A stretch of DNA of 64,000 bases from Paenibacillus pabuli (GTDB taxonomy: Bacteria > Bacillota > Bacilli > Paenibacillales > Paenibacillaceae): NCBI RefSeq assembly GCF_023101145.1, contig NZ_CP073714.1:2418001-2482000 (forward strand), given 5' to 3'. Of the stretch, positions 34,255-42,922 are shown one piece after another. The notes beneath the pieces were generated by a model. It was not told the origin of the DNA. It worked only from the letters and a program-made list of their open reading frames with translations, and ran no database searches. Made by a program: the position numbers and the translations under genes. The number at the start of each line of letters is the position of its first letter. The stretch's first letter is position 1.

Positions 34255-35352
34255 TCAGTCCTGAATATGGATGAGAATATACGACGTTTTGTTGTCCCAT
34301 CCCAGATCAAACGGGGCCTGAAAGCGGTCAGCTGTGTGAGAATTGACAAGGGGGTAGCCGCGTTGATCGAATCCGGTCACGATGGAAAAGTGATCCACAT
34401 CATTATGCATGACATGGGCAATCAGATCGCCAGCCTCCAATTTGCCTATCGCCCCATAAGGGTGAGCGGCCGTTTTTTCGACCAGTTTCGAGAACGAGTC
34501 CGTGGCGATTCTTTTGCCATACCCGGAATATATCAGGAAATTTTTGAATGCGTCCGTCTGTACCCACGTTTTGGTGCCGCCCTTGGGGAAATGATATCTC
34601 CACGGACCGCTCATGGGCAATCCGCCGCCTTCCTCCCGGTCGCCAAGCACCTGGGAAGCAAAATTGGTACAGTCGCCCCCGAGATTATTGTAATTTTTGT
34701 ATTTGGCATTATACCTGACCTTGTCATTGGTTCTCCAAGCGATTCCGGCATATTTGTTTGCATAAGCTACCGCTTGCTTTCTTTTGTACTTCTTGCCATC
34801 CTTCAGCACCGGTCGATCGGGCGGCGGAGAGGGAATTCCTTCGGCAATCAGACGAGGATTCTCTTCCAGCGGGTCCAGGTACCATTCCTTCGAGACGATC
34901 CATTGATCATGAACTTTTTTCAGCGTGACAGCATGCCATGTTCCGAGCCCGAACGAATGACTGGCTGACATTTGATCATTATAGGCGTATGTGATCTGCT
35001 GTGAATGACCCAAAGAAACGGTGGCTGTCTGATCCTTGATATGGATTTTGGAGATATGGATTTTGGACTTACAGTCGGTAATCTTCATGTTTCGATATTT
35101 GGCCCATGTATGAAGATACGTTTTGCGTTTGACTTCCATTGTGTAAGCCTGACGACTCAAAGGAGATTTAATATCATAATACTGTTCCATGTGATGATTG
35201 CGTTCTGCTAAGTAATTTGATCTTTGTGAAAAAAGATCTTCCAGATTTTTCTTGACCTCATATTCTGTTATGGAAGATGCTTCTGCTGGGCTCACTCGAT
35301 GTATAGTTATAAACAAACTGCATATCAGGAGCATAGTTATCCACTTATACAT
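34255..35352 (-). CDS. Secreted amidase-6 (Amidase_6) domain protein
   Basis: This is an exported putative cysteine amidase, possibly acting on peptidoglycan peptides. A signal peptide covers residues 1-26 (VSPAEASS). The middle ~30-160 looks like a conserved cystatin-like or NTF2-like helper region. The catalytic part has C228 in GGDCTNFASQ, H321 in HFSIVTG and the following NSHTADR, which is the Amidase_6 pattern known from B. subtilis YhbB. At 365 residues it is complete. A small 13-residue-scale repeat, SKIHISKIHI, lies at 96-105. AAGAGGAG precedes the ATG. It starts 18 bases after the sortase stop, so both are on one transcript. Confidence 0.88.
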   Translation of the reverse strand: MYKWITMLLICSLFITIHRVSPAEASSITEYEVKKNLEDLFSQRSNYLAERNHHMEQYYDIKSPLSRQAYTMEVKRKTYLHTWAKYRNMKITDCKSKIHISKIHIKDQTATVSLGHSQQITYAYNDQMSASHSFGLGTWHAVTLKKVHDQWIVSKEWYLDPLEENPRLIAEGIPSPPPDRPVLKDGKKYKRKQAVAYANKYAGIAWRTNDKVRYNAKYKNYNNLGGDCTNFASQVLGDREEGGGLPMSGPWRYHFPKGGTKTWVQTDAFKNFLIYSGYGKRIATDSFSKLVEKTAAHPYGAIGKLEAGDLIAHVMHNDVDHFSIVTGFDQRGYPLVNSHTADRFQAPFDLGWDNKTSYILIHIQD

Positions 35353-35370
35353 GTCTTCTCCTCTTGAAAG

Positions 35371-35985
35371 TTATTCAACCAATCGGGTATACACGATCAG
35401 GCGTTTTTCGTGTTCCTTTTTTTTGCGATCGTATTTTCCTGTACATGTGATCAGATTCAGCTGCTTTTCAGGGGTATCACCGAATATTTTCTCCAAAGGT
35501 GCTTCCTGCGTGTAATAGGATTGAACCGCCAGAACCTCATATTTGAGATATTGGTTATTCTGGTCAAACAGCAAAACAAAAGAACCCGGTTTCAGATGCT
35601 TGAGAGGGTAAAATATGGCTGGACCTGTATAGTTGTCTACATGACCCGCAACAATTGCATTTCCGTTTTCTCCAGGCAAAACTCCATCTACATATAAACC
35701 GGCCACCTCACTGGACTTGGGTACTTGCAATTGTCCATCTGCTGACAGATGAATAGGAATGATTGAAGTACTCAAATGAACCGATGGAATACACAAGCGA
35801 ACCGGCTTCTTCATGACTATGGATTGCGGAATCCTTGTCTGTATCTCGGGATCAGCACTAGTCTGATCTTTAGGAGCTGATGTTTGGAAAGCGGTCTGTT
35901 CCTTCATGTTATTTGCTGGAGATAAGATAAGGCATGCAATGATTAAAAAAATTACAATTGCGGCGAATGAAGTGTTGTTTTTCAT
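35371..35985 (-). CDS. Class F sortase
   Basis: This membrane-anchored cysteine transpeptidase has 204 residues. One N-terminal membrane helix (7-23) acts as anchor, then a ~35-residue linker leads to the beta-barrel. The catalytic triad is visible: H115 in AGHVDNYTG, C181 in LITCTG and R195 in EKRLIVYTR. The arrangement GHVDxxxGPAIF...LITCTG is that of class F sortases. Its probable substrate, a small LPKTG protein, is encoded 81 bases upstream on the same strand, and the secreted amidase follows after 18 bases. Class F enzymes are less well studied than SrtA; the acceptor here (lipid II or other amine) is unknown. Confidence 0.92.
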   Translation of the reverse strand: MKNNTSFAAIVIFLIIACLILSPANNMKEQTAFQTSAPKDQTSADPEIQTRIPQSIVMKKPVRLCIPSVHLSTSIIPIHLSADGQLQVPKSSEVAGLYVDGVLPGENGNAIVAGHVDNYTGPAIFYPLKHLKPGSFVLLFDQNNQYLKYEVLAVQSYYTQEAPLEKIFGDTPEKQLNLITCTGKYDRKKKEHEKRLIVYTRLVE

Positions 35986-36014
35986 ACGTTTCTCATCCTT
36001 AATGATAAATTGAA

Positions 36015-36059
36015 GAATAAGAGAAAAGAAAAATCGTTTTCTTTTCTCTTCTCTTATTC
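36015..36059 (-). other. AT-rich hairpin between LPKTG gene and sortase gene
   Basis: GAATAAGAGAA...AAAG on one side pairs with CTTT...TTCTCTTATTC on the other, with a short loop. It lies directly between the stop of the LPKTG gene and the sortase start. It lacks a GC stem and T tract, so it is a weak terminator at best and may instead tune relative expression or mRNA stability. Confidence 0.5.
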
Positions 36060-36066
36060 CTTTTTT

Positions 36067-36339
36067 TTACTCGCTTACGCCGCCATATCCTGTTTTAGGA
36101 AGGGCTTTTGGCTTGATGCTTTTTGCATGGATTTTGTGCTCTTTGTTGACGGATTTCTGATGTAGCTTGTGTTCCTTGCCTTTATGCGATTTCGTGTGCA
36201 CTTTGTGCTCTGCTTTGTGTTCTGCTTTGTGAGTGGATTTCTCCATTTTGTGCATCGGTTCAGTTGCGGCGGATGCAGAAGCACCGGATACAGCCAGCAT
36301 TAGACAAGCAGACAGAGAAACAATGGTTGCTTTATTCAT
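36067..36339 (-). CDS. Small His/Lys-rich secreted protein with C-terminal LPKTG and no membrane anchor
   Basis: This 90-residue precursor has a clear signal peptide (1-25, ending SASAA). The mature part of 65 residues has about 10 His and 16 Lys, arranged in HK-containing short repeats such as HKAEHKAEHK and EHKLHQK. The sortase motif LPKTG lies at 80-84, followed only by YGGVSE and the stop. A normal cell-wall sorting signal needs a hydrophobic helix and basic tail after LPXTG, and these are absent in all frames downstream. The start at 36339 follows AGGAGG by nine bases. It is the first gene of the sortase cluster and so the likely substrate. Function is unknown; metal or anionic polymer binding would fit the composition. 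Confidence 0.85.
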   Translation of the reverse strand: MNKATIVSLSACLMLAVSGASASAATEPMHKMEKSTHKAEHKAEHKVHTKSHKGKEHKLHQKSVNKEHKIHAKSIKPKALPKTGYGGVSE

Positions 36340-36641
36340 ACTTGAATTCCTCCTAGTGGGTAATTTGCATTGCATAATTTAATATCCCCAGGTCTTACAT
36401 GATTATCGATTGTATTTTTTTACAGTGCTTATCGAAGTCATGGAGGTTTATTGTTGATTTGGTAAAATAGAATGACGTGTGGTGTGAATGGAAGGGGTAT
36501 TTTGCAACAAGTCGTTCGTAGGTGTGATTTTTTGCCGTGATTATGCGGGAGATCATTTGTACAATTAAGGGGATCATATTATAATAGGATTGGTTAAAAA
36601 TCGCTCTAATACGTATTCAACCAAGTGGAGGCACATTTATT
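36340..36641. other. Divergent region between LPKTG gene and ytpB
   Basis: About 300 AT-rich bases. A plus-strand promoter for ytpB is visible at 36557-36585; no convincing minus-strand promoter was found. A minus-strand 60-codon frame at 36395-36577 has no ribosome site. Confidence 0.5.
36557..36585 (+). promoter_or_regulatory. Promoter of the YtpB-like gene
   Basis: TTGTAC (36557-36562), a 17-base spacer and TATAAT (36580-36585). Confidence 0.6.
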
Positions 36642-37721
36642 TTGAGCCAATCAAATCGAAATCGTCATCAATATCCGCGTGGACCGTTGGCATTGATGAG
36701 AGGGGTGTACAAATACACCATTCCGGAAACGCGAAAGGAATTGGATGGATGGCGTGCCCAAGCCGAGAAAATTCCGAATGAGGAATTGCGCAATCAGGCC
36801 TTGGCCAGTCTCAGGGACAAACAGTTCCACTGTGAAGGCGGGACCGTTTATGCTTTGCCTGATTTGCCGAACAGGCACATTCTGATTCCATTGATCGTTT
36901 CATATCAGACTATTAGTGATTATTTGGACAATCTGTGTGATCGTAGTACATCGATGGACCCGAATGACTTTCGTCTTCTCCATCAATCCATGCTTGATGC
37001 GGTAGATCCCGAAGCAACCCCTGTCAATTACTACGCGCTCCGTGAGGAGCAGGATGACGGCGGGTATCTAAGGAATCTGGTGACTTCATGTCAGGAGCTG
37101 ACCCGTCAGCTGCCAGGCTATGCATCCGCCAAGCCTCAAATTCAGGATCTGGCAGGCCTATACACGGACCTGCAGGTATATAAGCACATCAAGCCGGAAC
37201 TGAGAGAAACGGCATTGCTCGAATGGTGGTCAGAGCATCGCCACCGTACACCTCAGTTCCGCTGGAACGAATTTGCCGCTGCTACTGGCTCTACGCTGGG
37301 GGTATTCATGCTGTTTCTGGCTGCGAGTGATGATCAGCTAACGGAAGAGCAGGCGGCTTCAATCCATACTGCCTATTTTCCTCATGTATGCGCATTGCAC
37401 ATTATGCTCGATTATTTAATCGATCAGGATGAGGATCGTATCGGGGGAGATCTCAACTTCTGCAATTATTATGAGAATGTAGAGACAATGCTGGACCGAA
37501 TTGCTTTTATTGTGGAGATGGCCCGCAGTGATGTGCAGAAGATTCCGGGAAGTTCGTTTCACCGGATGATTATCGAAGGACTGCTTGCCATTTACCTGTC
37601 TGATCCCAAAGTCAGCGAACAACAGGAAGTTCGCGTCGTCTCCAAGCGTTTGATGAAGAATAGTCCAATGACGAGAGTTTTTTTCTTTATCTTTAGCCGC
37701 TGGATTCGTAAGCATATGTAA
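36642..37721 (+). CDS. ytpB: YtpB-like tetraprenyl-beta-curcumene synthase (DUF2600)
   Basis: This 359-residue all-helical protein matches the YtpB/DUF2600 family of large terpene synthases. In B. subtilis YtpB cyclises heptaprenyl diphosphate (C35) to tetraprenyl-beta-curcumene, the precursor of membrane sesquarterpenes. Acidic metal-binding motifs are DYLDNLCD (93-100) and DYLIDQDED (~252-260). The start is TTG at 36642, with GTGGAGG ten bases before it. No partner cyclase (SqhC-like) is in the window. It precedes a phosphofructokinase gene by 54 bases. The product is inferred from family only. Confidence 0.88.
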   Translation: MSQSNRNRHQYPRGPLALMRGVYKYTIPETRKELDGWRAQAEKIPNEELRNQALASLRDKQFHCEGGTVYALPDLPNRHILIPLIVSYQTISDYLDNLCDRSTSMDPNDFRLLHQSMLDAVDPEATPVNYYALREEQDDGGYLRNLVTSCQELTRQLPGYASAKPQIQDLAGLYTDLQVYKHIKPELRETALLEWWSEHRHRTPQFRWNEFAAATGSTLGVFMLFLAASDDQLTEEQAASIHTAYFPHVCALHIMLDYLIDQDEDRIGGDLNFCNYYENVETMLDRIAFIVEMARSDVQKIPGSSFHRMIIEGLLAIYLSDPKVSEQQEVRVVSKRLMKNSPMTRVFFFIFSRWIRKHM

Positions 37722-37775
37722 GTCAGGCGTATTGTGGTGGGAGCCTGAAGTGAAACTAGAGGAGGAAGAAACATC

Positions 37776-38747
37776 ATGACAGCAGTAAAGAAAATCGCAG
37801 TTTTAACGAGCGGTGGTGATTCACAGGGGATGAACGCGGCTGTTCGTGCGGTTGTTCGCAGCGGACTGTTTCACGGTCTCGAAGTATATGGTATTCAACG
37901 TGGATATCAGGGACTTTTGAATAACGACATTTTCCCAATGGATCTCCGGAGTGTAGGGGACATCATCCAACGTGGGGGAACGGTTCTGCAGTCTGCGCGT
38001 TGCAAGGAGTTCTATACCGCTGAAGGTCAGCAAAAAGGTGCAGACATTTTACGTGCACGCGGCATAGATGGTCTGGTTGTTATTGGGGGAGACGGGTCAT
38101 ATAACGGTGCCAACAAACTGAGCAAGCTGGGCATCAACACGATGGGTCTTCCAGGAACAATTGACAATGACGTTTCTTTCACCGATCACACGATCGGATT
38201 CGATACAGCAGTAAGCGTAGTGGTAGACGCCGTTAACAAATTGCGTGATACGATGTCTTCACACGAACGTTCTTCCATCGTTGAAGTTATGGGTCGTCAT
38301 TGTGGCGATATCGCATTGCATGCAGGACTCGCATCAGGCGCAGAAACGATTCTTGTGCCGGAAGTTCCGTTTGACATGGACGAAGTGGCAGAACGTATGA
38401 AAGCCAACTTTGCCCATGGTAAACGTCATAGTATCATCATTGTTGCTGAAGGTGTAGGTAAAGGTGAGGATGTAGCAAAAGAACTGATGGAACGTTGCCC
38501 AACGTATGAGCCACGTGTAACTGTATTGGGTCACATTCAGCGTGGAGGCACGCCAACTCCGTTTGACCGTAACCTTGCCAGTCGTCTGGGAGATTTCGCC
38601 GTTCGCAGTCTGATCGCAGGTGAGACAGATAAAGGATGCGGCATTATCAAGGGAGAACTGACCTTGACGGATATTGATAAAGTTGTTAATACGAAAAAAG
38701 ACTTCGATATGGAGACTTACCAACTTGCACAGCGTTTGTCCCAATAA
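37776..38747 (+). CDS. pfkA: ATP-dependent 6-phosphofructokinase
   Basis: This glycolytic enzyme phosphorylates fructose-6-phosphate, with 323 residues as usual for the allosteric bacterial tetramer. Motifs: ATP site LTSGGDSQGMNAAVRA at the N terminus, VVIGGDGSYNGA near 100, the catalytic aspartate in GLPGTIDNDV near 127, and MGRHCGDIA near 170. Residue 15 is Gln where the common form is Pro (GGDSPGMN); this appears outside the catalytic residues and is probably lineage variation. Codon use looks biased, as for a highly expressed gene. The usual accA-pyk neighbours are absent. A strong site, GAGGAGG, precedes the ATG. Confidence 0.95.
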   Translation: MTAVKKIAVLTSGGDSQGMNAAVRAVVRSGLFHGLEVYGIQRGYQGLLNNDIFPMDLRSVGDIIQRGGTVLQSARCKEFYTAEGQQKGADILRARGIDGLVVIGGDGSYNGANKLSKLGINTMGLPGTIDNDVSFTDHTIGFDTAVSVVVDAVNKLRDTMSSHERSSIVEVMGRHCGDIALHAGLASGAETILVPEVPFDMDEVAERMKANFAHGKRHSIIIVAEGVGKGEDVAKELMERCPTYEPRVTVLGHIQRGGTPTPFDRNLASRLGDFAVRSLIAGETDKGCGIIKGELTLTDIDKVVNTKKDFDMETYQLAQRLSQ

Positions 38748-38773
38748 TCAAGTCATCACCAAAAGTTCAAATC

Positions 38774-38815
38774 AAAAGAGCACAGTCCCGTTTTATCGCG
38801 GGCTGTGCTCTTTTT
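38774..38815. terminator. Bidirectional terminator between pfkA and MATE gene
   Basis: AAAAGAGCACAG pairs perfectly with CTGTGCTCTTTT around CCCG/CGGG and a short loop, with T runs on both strands, between convergent genes. Confidence 0.88.
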
Positions 38816-38827
38816 GTTATATTTCCA

Positions 38828-40195
38828 TTATTTATTTTCGGCCAAACGTACCGATGATTGTTTCTGCACAAGGAACAACCTCCATAGAAGTGCCGTTGCT
38901 CCAACAGCAAGACCTGCAATGAGTCCAACCCAGTAACCAAACGCACCAAGTGAAGTATACGTTGCGGTGATGTACCCGACAGGCAGACCGATGATCCAAT
39001 ACGCGACAAACGTTATGATCAATGCTGGATTAACATCCTTGTAGCCCCGGAGTGCTCCCTGCGTTGGGGTGGCAATGGCATCAGAGATTTGAAAGAAAAT
39101 GGCGTAGATGAGGAAATGTTGTGTCAGAGCGATAACCTGACGATCGTTTGAGTACACGCTCGCAATTTGTTCCCCAAATACGAGTAATAGTACAGCCAAA
39201 AACAGGGAAAGCGCAATAGCACCTCCGATACCCAGAAGACTATACTGCTTCGCATCTCTCACACGCCCTGCGCCTGCCTCATAGCCCACAAGAATCGTAA
39301 GAGCCATACAGATACTCACAGGGAGCATATACAGCGTAGAAGCGAAATTCAGGGCCGCCTGATGGGCAGCAATCGTGATGGTGTCGAACCGACTCATCAA
39401 TAATGTGACCGCTGCAAATATGGAGGTTTCAAAAAAAGTAGCGAATCCAATGGGAACACCAATCTTAAGCAGCTCTTTCCATTTGGTTAGTGAGATTTTG
39501 GGCATCTGTCGAAAGATGCCATACTTGGCAAAAGGCTCAACCCGATGGACAAAAAAGAGGCTGATGAGGAAAATGAGCCAATATGTAGTTGCCGTAGCAA
39601 CACCTGCTCCGACACCTCCCAGTTGGGGAAAGCCCCAACGTCCGTAGATAAGCAAATAATTCAGGAAAATATTGACGGGAAGTGAGACGAGCGTAATCAT
39701 CATTGTGATCCTTGTCTGGCCCAGTGCATCCATGAAGCTCCGCAGCACCGTGTAACCAAACAGGGGGATAACCCCAAAAGCCAAGGCACACAGGAAATAG
39801 AAGGCGACTCGGCCAACCCGTGGCTCCAAAGGCATCCCGTTCAGGATTGGACTGAGCAACAATGCGCCTGCTGCAAGAACGACTATTCCAACGGCCACAC
39901 CAAGATACAAGGCTTGTACAACGCTATGATCAATCCTGTCATTACGCTTCGAACCAAGCAGGTGGGAGACGACAGGAGTAATTCCGATCAGAATACCACT
40001 CAGTCCTGTCTGCACCGGCATCCAAAGACTGGTGCCAACGGCGACACCTGCGAGATCAGCAGGGGAGAACTTGCCTGACATATTGGTATCGAAAAACGAC
40101 ATGGCAGAAAGGGCGATTTGTGTGGTGAAGATGGGCAGAAATATAATCAGGAATTGTTTTACTTTCTGAGAAAAGCTGGTGGTTGTCATGTTCAC
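38828..40195 (-). CDS. MATE-family efflux transporter (NorM-like)
   Basis: This 455-residue, 12-helix cation-coupled drug exporter of the MATE family has two similar halves. Family patterns are [20 protein letters not shown] near the N terminus and [17 protein letters not shown] near residue 310. The short aligned pattern [13 protein letters not shown] lies near 205. The start is taken as GTG at 40195, which has GAGG eight bases upstream; the ATG two codons later is possible. It is monocistronic. The substrate is unknown. Confidence 0.9.
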   Translation of the reverse strand: MNMTTTSFSQKVKQFLIIFLPIFTTQIALSAMSFFDTNMSGKFSPADLAGVAVGTSLWMPVQTGLSGILIGITPVVSHLLGSKRNDRIDHSVVQALYLGVAVGIVVLAAGALLLSPILNGMPLEPRVGRVAFYFLCALAFGVIPLFGYTVLRSFMDALGQTRITMMITLVSLPVNIFLNYLLIYGRWGFPQLGGVGAGVATATTYWLIFLISLFFVHRVEPFAKYGIFRQMPKISLTKWKELLKIGVPIGFATFFETSIFAAVTLLMSRFDTITIAAHQAALNFASTLYMLPVSICMALTILVGYEAGAGRVRDAKQYSLLGIGGAIALSLFLAVLLLVFGEQIASVYSNDRQVIALTQHFLIYAIFFQISDAIATPTQGALRGYKDVNPALIITFVAYWIIGLPVGYITATYTSLGAFGYWVGLIAGLAVGATALLWRLFLVQKQSSVRLAENK

Positions 40196-40328
40196 TGGCA
40201 GTGCCTCGCTATTCTTAAGAGTTATCTCTAAAAACTGTCATGTAGGGACAGCTATTTATTGTAGTGGATTTTGCTCAATTTGAATAGAGATGGATCAGGT
40301 ATGAGGAAAAGTAAAGCCGAGGATACAT

Positions 40329-40364
40329 CAAAAAAACCTCGCTCCGGCTTAGACGGAACGAGGT
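40329..40364 (-). terminator. Terminator of the DUF4015 gene
   Basis: Read on the minus strand, CCTCGTTCCG pairs with CGGAGCGAGG around a seven-base loop, followed by seven T. Confidence 0.85.
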
Positions 40365-40396
40365 CATCGAATTCAATGAAGAAGTATAAAAGTGCA

Positions 40397-41578
40397 TTAT
40401 TTATAGTTTACGTCTGGTGTATAGCGATTGGAGGCATTCCAGAGCAGATATTCATCCACATTCATGTCTTTCATCGCACGAATTTGGTCTTCAACCTGTT
40501 TTTTGCCGTATTTGATGTAATGTCCACTGCCTAGCCAGCTTGCTGTAAAGTCCTGAATCCATGGGCGGATAACGGGTTTGAGTTCCTTTGTTGGATCCAA
40601 TTTCTTATGTGTATCTTTCATGGAGCCTTTGATGGTGGTATAGGGATCTTTGTCAGGATCTTTTACACCATACCAGCCAGTGGAATAATGACTTGGATAA
40701 ACCATCGGCGAGATGACATCCACGTTTTCGGAAATTTTCACGAAATCCTGTCCAATGCCTTCAGCTGCGGGCACAGAGGCTGCATAACCGAAAATATCCA
40801 CCGAGACCCGAACACCGAGCGGTGCAAGCTCTTTGCGTGCATACTGCACAAATTCGGCTACAATGTCGACCCGGGACTTGTCAGATTTGGTGTATTTCAA
40901 TGCGTCTGCACGCGTTTCAAAACCTTCCGGAAAACGGACATAGTCGAACTGAATTTCCTTAAATCCCAATTTAGCAGCTTCTTTGGCAATCTCTATGTTG
41001 TAATCCCATACTTCCTTACTGTAGGGATTCACGAAGCTGTCGCCTTTGCCATTGGCCCATACAGAACCGTCCTTGTTGCGGAAAGAGAGCTCCGGATTTT
41101 TCTTGGCGAGAATCGTATCCTTGAATACAACTACTCGTGCGATCGGGTAAACATCATGTTTTTGCAGGCGTTTCATCAAAGCATCAATATCGCGGATAAA
41201 AGGCTGAGATTTGCCCATTTCCTGTAATGTTTTGTTTTTTGTAGGGTAAGTTATGTATCCGAGGTCGTCTTTGATATCAATGACCATGGAATTGAGCTCC
41301 GTGTTATCCATCAGATCGAGTAATGATGTCATGCGCTGACCACCAGCGCTGTACGCCGTCACATAGATTCCTTTGACAACGGGTGCATCGGGTTGTGGGT
41401 CAATTTTTGCAGGTGGGTTATCCGCATCAATAACGACCTTATCTTTTTGAGATTGGATGATGGCGGTGTTGAAACTGTTTGTTAATGATTGAAAGGGTTG
41501 TTTTCCTTGATCCGCTGTAACGGGTGCCCCACTGAAGGCTCCCCACGCCATAGCAAGTAAAGCCCAAAACATGTTCAT
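40397..41578 (-). CDS. Secreted or anchored putative glycoside hydrolase (DUF4015)
   Basis: This 393-residue protein has an N-terminal signal-like segment (MNMFWALLAMAWGAFSGAP), a ~45-residue linker and a TIM-barrel domain of the DUF4015 putative glycosidase family. Visible family features are VKGIYVTAYSAGG at the domain start, MVIDIKDDLGYITY, ARVVVFKD, EIQFDYVRFPEGF near residue 215 with acidic residues, and the end part DEYLLWNASNRYTP. YbbC-like Bacillus relatives are uncharacterised. GGGAG precedes the ATG at nine bases. The gene is monocistronic. The substrate is unknown; a cell-wall or exopolysaccharide sugar is plausible. Confidence 0.85.
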   Translation of the reverse strand: MNMFWALLAMAWGAFSGAPVTADQGKQPFQSLTNSFNTAIIQSQKDKVVIDADNPPAKIDPQPDAPVVKGIYVTAYSAGGQRMTSLLDLMDNTELNSMVIDIKDDLGYITYPTKNKTLQEMGKSQPFIRDIDALMKRLQKHDVYPIARVVVFKDTILAKKNPELSFRNKDGSVWANGKGDSFVNPYSKEVWDYNIEIAKEAAKLGFKEIQFDYVRFPEGFETRADALKYTKSDKSRVDIVAEFVQYARKELAPLGVRVSVDIFGYAASVPAAEGIGQDFVKISENVDVISPMVYPSHYSTGWYGVKDPDKDPYTTIKGSMKDTHKKLDPTKELKPVIRPWIQDFTASWLGSGHYIKYGKKQVEDQIRAMKDMNVDEYLLWNASNRYTPDVNYK

Positions 41579-41678
41579 TCATTTCCACTCCCCTATGTGC
41601 ATTCCATGTTTGAATTATACAATAAAGCCTCTGGGCTTTTAACCATATCAAGCAAGTAATGAAACACATGGGAAAAAT

Positions 41679-41718
41679 GAAAACCGCTTCCTGTTAAGGG
41701 AATCCCCACAAGAAACGG
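41679..41718 (-). terminator. Terminator of the 64-residue gene
   Basis: On the minus strand an 11-base stem (CCGTTTCTTGT with ACAGGAAGCGG, three G-T pairs) is followed by TTTT. Confidence 0.7.
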
Positions 41719-41736
41719 CGTGATCAATCTAAAAAA

Positions 41737-41931
41737 TTATTGAATGTAAATCTCATTTTGATGCTCACAAATACTGTACTGAATGATTTCCATTGCGTCT
41801 CCCTGTTCCAAGATGCCCAGCCCATCCCGGAGAACAATCAGTGAGTCGAGTTCATTCGGTTTCAAGAAAGGGAGCATTTCCGGGCACCATTTGTTGACGA
41901 TTTCAAACAGTTTTACCGTTTCCATATCCAC
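41737..41931 (-). CDS. Small cytosolic protein of unknown function
   Basis: This protein of about 64 residues is acidic, with no signal or membrane helix, and reads ETVKLFEIVNKWCPEML near its start. GTG at 41931 is chosen because AAAGGG lies eight bases before it; the frame also allows GTG at 41940 and ATG at 41925. It has its own terminator and lies between the DUF4015 and YitT genes on the same strand. I do not recognise a family. Confidence 0.6.
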   Translation of the reverse strand: MDMETVKLFEIVNKWCPEMLPFLKPNELDSLIVLRDGLGILEQGDAMEIIQYSICEHQNEIYIQ

Positions 41932-42100
41932 AATAATCACCCTTTCCTACTCGAATTCCAAAATGGTAAGTCATTCGGCGCGAATCGGAAAAGCACATGG
42001 TGCTGTGAAATTGAATGGCACATCCTGCTATACAACATATTTAGGAGCCGTACACTGTTATTATACCACAATGTTTTGAATTGTTAACCGTACATCTGTC

Positions 42101-42922
42101 TCAACTTCGGCGAAAAGAACCCATGACTCCAACAGTTTCCACGATATTAACAAAGGCGGTCGGATCGGTTTCCTTAATAATTCGTTTGATTTCAACAAGT
42201 TCGTAGCGAGTAGTCACTGTCATTAACATGTCCTTTTCAATGTCTGTATATGCTCCTTGAGTCTTAATTTTGGTGACCCCGCGAGGGCGAATAAGCAATT
42301 TTTTCAACATCGCGTCGGTTTCATTGGTGATAATGTACAATGTGACTTTCACATGGCTGATATGAATCAGATCCAGCACTTTGCCTGTGATATAGATGGA
42401 TACCATGGAGGCAAGTGCGATATTCCAGTTATCATTCAGATAGCCTGCGAGCATAATGATGGCTCCGTTCATGCCAGCCATTACCGTTCCAATCGGGAAA
42501 TCACGATTGCGGGTGAAAATGGAACCAACAATGTCGAGCCCGCCCGTTGAGCCGCCTACTCGGAAAGAAACTCCGGTACCCAGCCCCACTAACACACCCC
42601 CAAATACACAACTTAGCAGAGGATCTGTTGCCACAGCAAAAACAGGCAGAAGCCCGATGAACCATGAAGTGGCTGCTACCGAAACAATACTTAATGTAAT
42701 GAAACGTCGTCCAAGAATAAACCAACCTGCAATGAGCAGAGGAATGTTTAGAACAAAATACATTATACTAAGATTCAAATTTGTGAAATAGCCGAGAAGC
42801 ATGGAAATACCGGATACCCCGCCGCTGAGAAGCTGATGGGGAACCAAAAACCAGTTGAAGCCGCAGGCAATAGCTGCAGCACCCAATACGATCACTAAAA
42901 AGTGCCAAATCATTTTGGGCAA
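42101..42922 (-). CDS. YitT-family membrane protein (DUF161 plus DUF2179)
   Basis: This 273-residue protein has about five to six membrane helices with the YitT pattern (GFNWFLVPHQLLSGGVSGIS, GVSFRVGGSTGGLDIVG). A C-terminal cytosolic DUF2179 domain follows, with TKIKTQGAYTDIEKDMLM and VETVGVMGSFRR. Members are common in several copies in Bacillales and have no fixed function; ion or small-molecule transport is suspected. The start is TTG at 42922 since GAGGTG lies six bases before it; the frame is open to 43024 but without a ribosome site. Confidence 0.87.
   Translation of the reverse strand: MPKMIWHFLVIVLGAAAIACGFNWFLVPHQLLSGGVSGISMLLGYFTNLNLSIMYFVLNIPLLIAGWFILGRRFITLSIVSVAATSWFIGLLPVFAVATDPLLSCVFGGVLVGLGTGVSFRVGGSTGGLDIVGSIFTRNRDFPIGTVMAGMNGAIIMLAGYLNDNWNIALASMVSIYITGKVLDLIHISHVKVTLYIITNETDAMLKKLLIRPRGVTKIKTQGAYTDIEKDMLMTVTTRYELVEIKRIIKETDPTAFVNIVETVGVMGSFRRS

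Noticed and set aside
36014-36070. Frameshifted hydrophobic tail after the LPKTG motif
   Set aside because: All frames downstream run into A/G-rich sequence with stops before the sortase start; no hydrophobic helix is encoded, so the short tail appears real.
36395-36577. 60-codon minus-strand frame beside the LPKTG gene
   Set aside because: No ribosome site and no signal, domain or composition of a protein; overlaps the divergent promoter region.
37776-38747. Gln instead of Pro in the phosphofructokinase ATP motif as a sign of an inactive enzyme
   Set aside because: Catalytic and substrate residues are all kept and the variant is probably normal for the genus.
41992-42004. AGCAC-ATG-GTGCT hairpin as yitT terminator
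   Set aside because: Only a five-base stem with a weak TTTTCC tail; not enough to call.
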